Shown piece by piece: positions 55,111 through 64,000 of a stretch of 64,000 bases of DNA; the stretch's first letter is position 1, and the number at the start of each line of letters is the position of its first letter. The DNA is from Sinonovacula constricta. Lineage: Eukaryota; Mollusca; Bivalvia; Cardiida; Solecurtidae. The notes below the pieces were generated by a model. It saw nothing but the letters and a program-made list of their open reading frames with translations. It had not been told where the DNA came from and made no database searches. The stretch spans positions 30,204,642-30,268,641 of the forward strand of contig CM017558.1 of the NCBI GenBank assembly GCA_007844125.1. Direction: 5' to 3'. Position numbers and translations under genes: made by a program.

Positions 55111-55476
55111 TAATCCTCCAGAAAAAAAAATATGACGGACTGACGGACGAACGAATGGACGAAGACGAATGGACAAACAAACGAGACGGGACGGACAGAC
55201 AAAATACTTGCCATTCTGGGAGCCTACAAATACGACATATACTTTAAAAGTTAATGATATGAACTTACTTAATTATGTAGGCAAGCGTAATATTAATGAG
55301 TGGCGTTATTAATAAGCAATCATAAAAATGCATCGCGAGGAAAGTTTTATTGTTTACTTATCTGTCATTTTCACTGGTTTTGACCCTTATACTTTTTCAA
55401 CACAGGATTTCCCCTCGCCGGACGAAATCACTTTCAGTAAGTATTCCTCAGTAGGAATAAACATGGCCGGGATGAA

Positions 55477-55985
55477 GAGAAAGATGATGATATGATGATT
55501 ATGATGTGATGATGATGATGATGATGATGACGAAAATGTTCTATTGGTGTTAAAAATAAAGATGATTATGAAGTTGGTGGTTGTGATGATGATGATGATG
55601 ATCGTGCTGCGGCTCTTGTTGCTGATAATGATGAGCATCTTGATGATGATTTAATGGCGGAGATAATGGTTGTGATGGTGTTAGTGGTGGTTGTGTGATG
55701 ATGATGATGATCATCATCATCATCATGACGACCATGGGCTTTTGGTGTAAATGATAATGATGATTGTGATGATGATGATGATAATGATGATGATGATGAT
55801 GATGATTATGATGATGCTGATGATCCTGCTGGGACCCTTGGTTCTGATTATAATTATTTCCATGATGTGGTGGTGGTGTTAATACCTGTGATTATGTTTA
55901 TGGTGGTGGTGTGATAGTAGTGGTGTTGATGGTTGTGATAATGATGATGATAATGATAATGATGATGGTGATGATGGTAAGACAT
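55477..55985 (+). repeat. (ATG)n imperfect microsatellite
   Basis: Long imperfect ATG/ATT repeats with unique islands; the centre (near 55708-55723) switches strand from ATG to ATC, making a local palindrome. His- and Met-rich open frames here are artefacts. Confidence 0.92.
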
Positions 55986-56250
55986 TCTACCACAGAAACG
56001 TCTCGCGTCGAGGTCGTAATCCGTTGCCCGTGGCACTATGCCACAACACCAGAAGTTATGCAACATCCGGACAACGATCTATTACCTCTTTAGCATTGCT
56101 GACGTTCCAGCCACTTTAGTCAACTAAATATTTCTACATTACAATGACACCCCTTTTTAAGTTTAGATAATTTAGATAAATTTTCAACGACACCACAGTC
56201 CTACATGCTTATGCTTATTATTTTCAAACACAAGAATGTTCAGTTGTGTT

Positions 56251-56455
56251 GCTACCTTTATATATATAAGCTTGAGCTTTGGCAAGGGAGCTCTACCAAT
56301 ACTATTCTTTAGTCCCAGAAATACATTGTATAAAACCATATCTTATTGATAGGATGCTACCTTTATATATATAAGCTTGAGCTTTGGCAAGGGAGCTCTA
56401 CCACTACTATTCTTTAGTCCCAGAAATACATTGTATAAAAGCATATCTAATTGAA
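56251..56455 (+). repeat. 105-bp tandem duplication
   Basis: GCTACCTTTATATATATAAG with AAGGGAGCTCTACCA and CCCAGAAATACATTGTATAA occurs twice, starting at 56251 and 56356, nearly identical. Confidence 0.9.
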
Positions 56456-56524
56456 GATGTAGTGATGTTGCAGCGGCTAATACTTCATCTACCACAACCA
56501 CAACCACTGCTACAACTGCTCAAT

Positions 56525-56774
56525 ACTACATGAATTCCTACTACTACTAGTACAAATACTACTACTAATGTTACTACCGCTACTACTACCAAAACTACTT
56601 CTACTACTCCTCCTATTTCTCCTCCTCCTCCTACTACTACAGCTACTTGTAATACAACTGCTACTGCTGCTTCTACTACTACTACTACAATTACTACAAC
56701 TACTAACTTTACTATTACTTATATTACAACAACTACAACTGCTTCTGCAATTACTACTACTACTACTACTACTG

Positions 56775-56823
<49 letters not shown>

Positions 56824-56909
56824 CACTATTACTACTTTTACTAAAACAATAACTTTTACGACTGCTGCTACTGCTGCTTCTACTACTACTTTAACAGCAG
56901 CAACAACAT

Positions 56910-56993
<84 letters not shown>

Positions 56994-57066
56994 ATACTTC
57001 TATAACTACTGCTACTACTACTACTACTGCTACTACTACTACTACTATTACTACTACTACTATAAC
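56525..57066 (+). repeat. (ACT)n long microsatellite
   Basis: More than 500 bp of ACT-type trinucleotides with scattered GCT, TCT and ACA interruptions. Open frames of poly-Leu, poly-Val and poly-Ser on both strands are products of the repeat. Confidence 0.96.
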
Positions 57067-57674
57067 TTTCACTACTTCCTGTAATAATAGTAGTAAAGCT
57101 CAAAATTGCAAAACAAATTTTATTTATGAATAATATTGTATGATTTAATTGTGCAGTTTTAAATCGCACTAAAAGTCTAAGTAAACATATGATATATTAA
57201 TCAAGGTCAACGTACATTGTTTCTTATTTCTTCTGTATCAAAAGGCAAACTGAAAAATGTCGGGATGAATATTATCCGGCTAGGAAAAGTAATGGGATTG
57301 TTTTGTCCGATCCTATCAAAATAGCGTGTGGGGAAATGTCCGAAAGGTTTTGTATTCGACTGTTATTTTAAATCCCTTTACCACTAAATATAATTAACAC
57401 TTAACTAACTACATTGGCGCGAAGTCCCGCTAACATTTCGCTACTCCATTTCTAACCGGGCATGTGTCTGGGGTCTTCCTCCACAAAAAAGCTTTAACGT
57501 TGCTATAATGATAATAAATGGTCGCTGCATTTTTGTAATTCAAAAACAAAACAAAAGCAGAAAACGACATAGGTTCTGAGTGTCTGTACTACGTTTTGGT
57601 ATAATATAGATGCCAGTTTTGTATACAATTTCCGTGCCTTAAACGTTTCGCCAAGACGTGCTCCAATTCTGGAC

Positions 57675-57708
57675 ACTTTGGGGGTGGGGTTGGGGGGGGG
57701 GGGGGCGG
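57675..57708 (+). repeat. G-rich tract
   Basis: GGGGGTGGGGTTGGGG followed by a longer G run; quadruplex-prone. No gene context. Confidence 0.8.
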
Positions 57709-58927
57709 AAACAGCAAGCAAATCATTCAATACGCTTGCGCAAAACAGATTTAGGGGGAAATGTTTTGCCTTAGGATGTTCAAATATTAATGCTTTCTAG
57801 AATTAAGTTATACGCCGATTTGTAGACAAACTGTATAGTCATTCAGATATCCCTTAATCATTGACCATAAATGAGTATTTTACAAAATGTCCACGTGACG
57901 TGATAGGTCAAAATTAAAAGGGTGCAGGTAAACTGGAATATAGAAAAGTTACTAGATGTATACACCAATTTGAATCATATTGTTCAAAGGCTATGTTTTC
58001 ACATCGACAATCAGTAGAAATAAAAATGACAGACATTAGAAGCATGGTAACTTGTTAATATTAATTTTGCAAATCACAATTAAATAAGTAATTGAAAACA
58101 GAATGAACATAAAACATAGCAAGAACAGACAGTACATTTCGATTAACCAAGGTGATCAAGTAGCTTTTTGACAGTATATGACCTACATTGTCAACAAACA
58201 GTGTTAATATTGCAGACTGATAGTTAGCAGTGTGTACCATTGCATAAACATACCGACGTCAAGTTGGGTTTCTTTTTAAGCGCTGTGTTTTTGTTGTTTG
58301 TTTGTTTGATGCCAGTAATAGGTTTTCATCAAAGCTGGATGCAGTGCTTAAAAATAATTTTCATTACAACGAGCTATGAACTGATGTACTTTTTGCCAAT
58401 GTTATAATAGAATGAATCGTTAGTGACAGTACAATGTTTATTTTTATTACAACCTTGCTGAAGTATCATTTTTATTCATGTATGTACATTCATAGAACAT
58501 GTTGTAACAAATAATGCTTGAATTAGGGAAACAGTTAAAAGCAGTATACTTAAGTTGTTTTTTTAAATTGTTTTTAAAGTCCTACAGATGTTCTTATCTA
58601 GTTTGACACAAGGGTATATGTTTATGATAAATATACAGGATGCCATCATATTACAAATGCATTTCCTTTTAAAAAACAACAACATATTAAAATACTGAAA
58701 TACTGAAAATAAAGCTATAACATGTTTTGATGATACGATAAACTCGCTGATTGATAGTTTCCGGCTTGACCTTTTCTCTTCCGTTTTAAGAAAGGCAATT
58801 ACTAACAATCAGTTATATAAATGTTTGATTTTAGCTATGTGAATTGTGTTCGCGAAGTCTTACAGCAAGCTGAAGTAAAGTTAAGTAATCCATGTAGTTA
58901 TGTTCAATAGTAACGTTTACGTCTGAA

Positions 58928-58982
58928 ATGAGGAACATCTTTGTGATTTACATCTTTCTTCTGGATTATGTTCATTTACATG
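58928..58982 (+). CDS. Gene C exon 1: signal peptide of a third RPTP paralogue (candidate)
   Basis: ATG then RNIFVIYIFLLDYVHLHG, ending in phase 1 before GTATGT. It matches gene B exon 1 (MRIIFLICAVAHVFG) in the MR start, hydrophobic core, closing Gly and intron phase. An EGF-like exon of the same family lies 1.5 kb downstream. The rest of the gene would lie beyond the window. Short exons can mimic such a pattern by chance, so confidence is moderate. Confidence 0.55.
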
Positions 58983-60452
58983 GTATGTTTGTAAGGCGTA
59001 TTTTACTTTGCTTTGCAATATAAACATGTATTGACAATGTTCTTTCTTTTCTTTCTTTTGCGTGAAACAGCCATTTCGAAATGTGATATTGTCATCATAG
59101 CTTGGCATAAAAAGCATATTCACCATTTTTCACTATTCATAAAAGGTAAGTTATTTATTAAATGATTCCCCTTGCTTTCCATTCAAAACATCCATTACGC
59201 ATTTTTCATATATTACACTAGTATAATACAGCTTTCTGATTAATAAAGTCGTCGACATCACCATAATACAGATCGGCGTATACGACAATATCACCTAGTA
59301 TTGCTGTTAAAATTTCGTAAAATCGTATATATGCGACTAAACTCGTGTGATAAAAAGAATCTGACGCTCGTTGTCATTTAGTACAAACATTTATAAAACT
59401 CGCCCAGCAAAAAACGATAGTACGGTCGCCATAGGCTCGCTTACTATCATTTTTCCTGAACTGTTTAATAAATGTTTGTAGTAAATGACAACGAGTGTCA
59501 GATCCTCTCCTCTATGTATTGCCTATGTTAATAAACTCTGTATAATGCATATTCATACTTTTTATCATATTACTCAATTATATATCAGTATTTGTTTTTG
59601 TCACGGGATGGTTACTTTTGTGTGTGTGGAGATTTTCTCGGACATCAGCGATTTTTGAATGTGGGATGGATTTATGAAATGCTTGATTGTGAATTTCTTT
59701 TTCTTTTGTTGTTTTTAACTTCCGTAATTTGAAATACTGAACAAGTTTGAAATGTTTTGATTGATATGGTTTACAAACATTTACACATGTTGTGTTTTTT
59801 TCTTCAAAAATAAACATTAAAAGACATGTAATCACAAAAGAAAACAAAGAGATGCAAATTTCTGGTTAAACACATATTTGAAATTTCATCAAAAAAAGTA
59901 AACGCAACAAGCGGCCTCAAGGAAGTATACCAATAAACATACTAATTTGTATCAAGAGGTACAGAAACTTGTCTGATAATACATTAAAAGAATCTTACTT
60001 GCATTTTATTAAAGAAAATAGCTGACAAACTGACTTGTAAATGAATTTTTCTTCCCTCGAAATCCAGGCATGATCGAACTGAAAGGTCATACCCATGGGT
60101 ATTTGGGCGACCGGGGCTTGACTTTACTTATATTTTTTTATAGTATGATATATTTGCGTGCTTCCTGGTTAAATTAAACGTCTATGATAAATTCTCGAAT
60201 ATTGTTAAGTATAATCATTGTGGTTGGCATCTAGTTTTTATTAGACCTGTATAGACCTTCAAGAAATATAAGCCGTAAATACAACACTTGCTTTAAAATA
60301 ATAGAATGAGAGATATACCTCTGGGTAACAGCTAGTGTTTCTTTGGATTTGCACTTAGACATTTACACTATTGTCATCTTCGAACATTATTAAAGATTAT
60401 TTTGTATTTGAAAAGGACTTTATGTTAACATGCAAGTAGATAATATTATTAG
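58983..60452. other. Putative intron 1 of gene C
   Basis: AT-rich DNA containing one hairpin repeat (59357-59503). No exon recognised. Confidence 0.4.
59357..59503. repeat. Hairpin repeat with ~60-bp arms (MITE-like)
   Basis: Left arm ATCTGACGCTCGTTGTCATT, AGTACAAACATTTATAAA and ACGATAGTA is mirrored by right arm TACTATCATTTTT, TTAATAAATGTTTGTAGT and AAATGACAACGAGTGTCAGA. The loop GCCATAGGC region is short. It resembles a foldback transposon. Confidence 0.85.
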
Positions 60453-60569
60453 GACTTTGTCGTGATTGATGTAGTTCCCATTGCCACAAATAGAGGCTGT
60501 GTGACAAGACAAACGGAAATTGTGAAGGTTGCTGTAAGGCGCTTTGGCAAGGGTTAACCTGTCTTACAG
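60453..60569 (+). pseudogene. Gene C EGF-like exon with two in-frame stops
   Basis: Between a TTATTAG acceptor and a GTATTT donor, in the same phase 1-1 as functional modules, it reads GLCRD-stop-CSSHCHK-stop, then RLCDKTNGNCEGCC and KALWQGLTCLTG. Cysteine spacing and the CDKxxGxC block identify a MEGF-type EGF module. The TGA and TAG codons mean it cannot be translated through. It is either a relic or shows that gene C is a pseudogene; no alternative acceptor in the right phase avoids both stops. Confidence 0.75.
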
Positions 60570-63500
60570 GTATTTTTCTCATTAGTTATCTGTAAGACAA
60601 CCGATTCATTCTCGTTTTCTGGTAGATTTCCCCAATAAGCGGTGTACTATTGTGCAAGTATTAGTATTATTCATGTAAAACCCGTCTATTCTGTTGTATG
60701 AAATGTTTTGTAACAGTATTCTTTTAAGGGAATCGACATACAAATTGCTCGAACTTCTGTTATGGTTCAAAGTTAAGTCCCGACTAATAAAACTAACTAT
60801 GCAAGTTGTATAAATATAAAAGTGTAATGTACATATCTTGGATTCTACATGTACAACTCAAACACCAAATCGGCTTAACTCCTGTTCTGCACCTGTATTA
60901 TAGGATTACAGAGTAACTGGTTCTTCTTGATAGTGCAATCAGTGTTTTTTTAGAAAGCATTACTCAGACAAAAACGTTTGGTGAGTTTATTGACTGTCTT
61001 CAATTCTGACAGACATACACTGTTTTCAGCAAGTCATAGTCTAGATAATTTGCCATTTTTTCTCCATTTTTGAAGATGGTATCAATCATAGTTTAATGTC
61101 TGTTGTCTTGTGTGTCTATCTAACTTAATGTTCGCGTAATAGACTAGTACTTGATCTGTTTGCATAAAAGTGCCCAATGGCTTATGTTTTATTTGATAAC
61201 TTATGACAAAAGTAATAACGTCATAAACATAATGTCCACATAGTATTTAGAAGAGAGATAATAGTTTTTTCTATAAGAAGAACCATACAAAACTGTTAAT
61301 TAGAAATGAATTTAATATTAAGAATCAAGAAAAGAAATGACTGGTGTAAATGGTTGTAGAATCCTGTTGATGTGAAGATGGAATTGAGAAACCAAAAGCC
61401 AATGTGCATCAAAGTTAATTTACGCAACAATACTTAAAATGCATTTGTAAGACCACCACACTGCTAAATAAACATTGTTGTGATCATAAATAAGAATATA
61501 TGACAGATTCCTAATAAATTGCTGTGTAAAGCCTTATCAGGATAATGTTTCATGCTATAAGGGGTTAAAACAGTAGTTTAATAAAAAGTATACTTCAGAA
61601 GTAGTAACTGTGATATTTTACTGTTCTGTAGAATATTATATCTTGTTACCTTCTATGTAATATCAGTAAAGAATACAACACCTGGTCATAGCAGTCAGAT
61701 AATTTTCTCACCTGCCCTCAATCAATCGAGGAACAATCTGTAGCTGTACAAAATTTATAATTTAAATCATTCATGCTCTTTATATTGCCTTCCAATCGCA
61801 TTTGTGCAATTTAAATATTAACTCCATGAAAGACTGTAAGTATTTGTTAACTTAAACTTAGGGCCTGAACAGTTTGGATTTTTTACGAATGGGAAGAACC
61901 GCACAGAAATTTCGTAATATTGTAACAGGATTTACTTCCCTTGCAAATACCCTTAATTTCGTTATTAGCATAAAAACAATGTTATATGACAACATCATGT
62001 AAAAAACTTGTATGCTTAATAAAGCAAACCATGTTATTAAACAGACCAACTTTGTTTGATGCGTGCCTAGAAATATTCAGAAAATAAACATGCCCACATG
62101 TGTACATCAATGCTTTAGATTACCTAAATCTTTAATACCACAATATGCAATTTAGAAATTGTATGCCTTATAATTCGTTTTACTTTTATTTCGCCAATAC
62201 ACGCATATTCATTCTGCCTATTTAATTGTGTTATTTTTTTCACGTGTTTTCATGTTCTTCCTATATATGTCGTCAGATTTTGCGAAATGAACGTTTAATC
62301 TTTTAAACTTATGTTATACATTTGTCCAACGGAGGATTTTCTGTTACAATGATTGCATAACATAAAACAATATGGGTTTAAAACGTTAAACTCGGCAAAC
62401 CTGAAGTATATTATGCGTGGACATTACTAAAGCAGAGAATGTTTCGTACGGATAACTGCTGGTGTCCACATCTACGTATACCATTTAATATAGAAAGATA
62501 GAAAGTAAGAAAAAAAATACACATTAAATGTTTTGTTTTCGCGTATTTGCAAAAGGTGTCTTATCTTTAAGCTAACTCTAATTTGTCTGTGTTCCGAAAT
62601 AACGAATGTGTCCCGTTATTGTTGAAAATTAAATATTACTCAGATTTATAGAATCCATATTGTCCATACTTTAATGGACAGAACAGGATTGAGGATTTAA
62701 TGGCTGTAATATTTGTTCGGATTCAGACAGCATTGAGACCAACCTTTGTCAGTCTTCAATGTCCGAAGCCATGGCTAATTTAATCAAACAATTGCTGAAA
62801 CACTGCATATGATGCCAGCGCATCCTAGTCCACGTTCTGAATACCCATAACACCGATTTAAACAAACCCGCATTGCGATTGGGATGTCTCACAGTATCAA
62901 TAGCGTCGCCTTATTGAACCGGTAAATAAAACCAACATCACTCATTTTGGTTTACCTCAAGTAACACTTATCTGGCATCATCTCATCAGAATTACGAATA
63001 CGAATCCCACACAGTTTTCAATTAAATGTAATATATTGGATGTTTGGAAATTAAAACTATAAAAAACCCAGATCTTCTTACTCGCACTGGAGTAAAAACG
63101 TAAGCAACGCTTTTTTTTGTATTTTCATGTGTGTGCTTAAAATAGCATTTGGATTTGTGTGTTTTCTGGGAAACAGATATGCAAGCATATTTATAAAAAA
63201 TAAAGCTTTTTTCCACAAATAGTTAACTAAACATACATTGTAAGCTTGTTTTAGGGGCTCTATGGAACTTACAGTATGGAGATTTTATTTTAAAGAATTG
63301 TATTAATAATTAAAGTGTTATACTAAAGCTTATTATTGCATCGTATCATGATTTTTAATCGTTGAGCACAACAAAGCTTTATATTAACTAAAGAATAAGC
63401 ACAACGAGTCTGAACTTGGCAATGTTTAACAATGACGCACATTGTGTTTTTGTAATAGACGTATGTAAGCATCAGGAAATCAGAGCAAGTTAAGTGTTCC

Positions 63501-64000
63501 GGATCCTTAATTGTTTTCTTTTTATTTACAAGAAAGGCGGAAGAAGAAGACTTTTTGATGTTACAGAACATAACTGCTCTTCTCACTCTTTTTAATTTGT
63601 TCTCTTCGTAAGAACAGGAAGTATCTCGAACGTTCTTATTCTAAAATATTAGGCATACATGTATATATATATCTTACATAAATCTGAAAATCAAATTAAT
63701 ATTTAGAATGTTATGGTATAAATTTCAATCAATCTAAAAATAAGCATATACAAGACATAGAACTTTGGTAATATGAAGGAAAAGCGTCTTATGTCTAATT
63801 GCAATCATTTTAATCCTCTTTAGCTACCTGATTTTAAGCCCTGAACCTCATCATGACTACACGCATATTGTATGTCTATATAGGGATCTGACTTGCCATA
63901 GCAGTTTACTAAATTAAAAATGCGAGAAGCTAAATTTTGAAAAGAAGAATGTTTTCAGCTGGTAAATTGTTTTAATGCATCCAGGTTACTTTTTAGCATA
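60570..64000. other. Non-coding or unrecognised DNA to window end
   Basis: AT-rich sequence with no exon, repeat family or RNA gene that I can support. If gene C continues, further exons could lie here in undetected form or beyond the window. Confidence 0.5.

Larger units (their letters stand above)
50381..58927. other. Intergenic region between genes B and C
   Basis: No coding exon recognised. It contains the 3' UTR of gene B (a possible AATAAA at 50969), microsatellites, one hairpin repeat, one R1 copy and two tandem duplications listed separately. The many open frames of repeated Leu, Val or Ser are microsatellite translations. Confidence 0.7.

Noticed and set aside
56568..57169. Long poly-Leu, poly-Val and poly-Ser open frames
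   Set aside because: They are translations of the ACT/AGT trinucleotide repeat in different frames, not proteins.

Overview
The window is animal nuclear DNA: AT-rich, with genes split into short exons by GT-AG introns, tRNA-derived SINE-like repeats, decayed non-LTR retrotransposons, palindromic MITE-like hairpins and long trinucleotide microsatellites. Gene content (EGF-repeat receptor tyrosine phosphatases in a tandem cluster) and repeat style fit a lophotrochozoan, most likely a bivalve mollusc. That placement is inference; no species marker is visible.

The core is a tandem cluster, all on the + strand, of at least three paralogous receptor-type protein tyrosine phosphatases (RPTPs). Gene A (893-16938) enters the window already inside its cytoplasmic part: 17 exons encode the juxtamembrane segment, a catalytic D1 phosphatase domain, a D2 pseudophosphatase domain and a short tail ending in TYANM. 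Gene B (21206-50380) is complete: 25 exons join into one 975-codon frame (signal peptide, six EGF-like exons, transmembrane helix, juxtamembrane, D1, D2). Apart from two extra codons in the WPD exon, the phosphatase exons of A and B match in size and phase. Gene C starts at 58928 with a sister signal-peptide exon; its one recognisable EGF exon (60453-60569) carries two stop codons, so C is decaying or differently built beyond the window.

The two main paralogues have diverged functionally. Gene A keeps all D1 hallmarks ([17 protein letters not shown], QTxxQY) and a C-terminal YAN motif like the Grb2-binding tail of vertebrate RPTP-alpha. Gene B keeps the catalytic Cys, Arg and WPD Asp, but has lost the phosphotyrosine-stacking Tyr (KNRS) and the first Gln of the Q loop, and a stop codon removes the YAN tail, whose decayed codons remain readable downstream. 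The intron before the catalytic P-loop exon holds decayed copies of that exon's start in both genes: a striking 85-bp tandem array of acceptor plus SAGVGRT in gene A, and one older copy in gene B.

The rest is introns and intergenic DNA: an antisense RTE-like LINE in gene A (4.8-7.6 kb), a second LINE relic in gene B intron 1 (23.7-24.9 kb), an unidentified insert at 29.0-31.7 kb, a 32-bp minisatellite (11.9-12.5 kb), a five-copy dispersed repeat family, three hairpin repeats, and microsatellite-rich intergenic DNA from 50.4 to 58.9 kb. From 60.6 kb to the end no gene is recognised.
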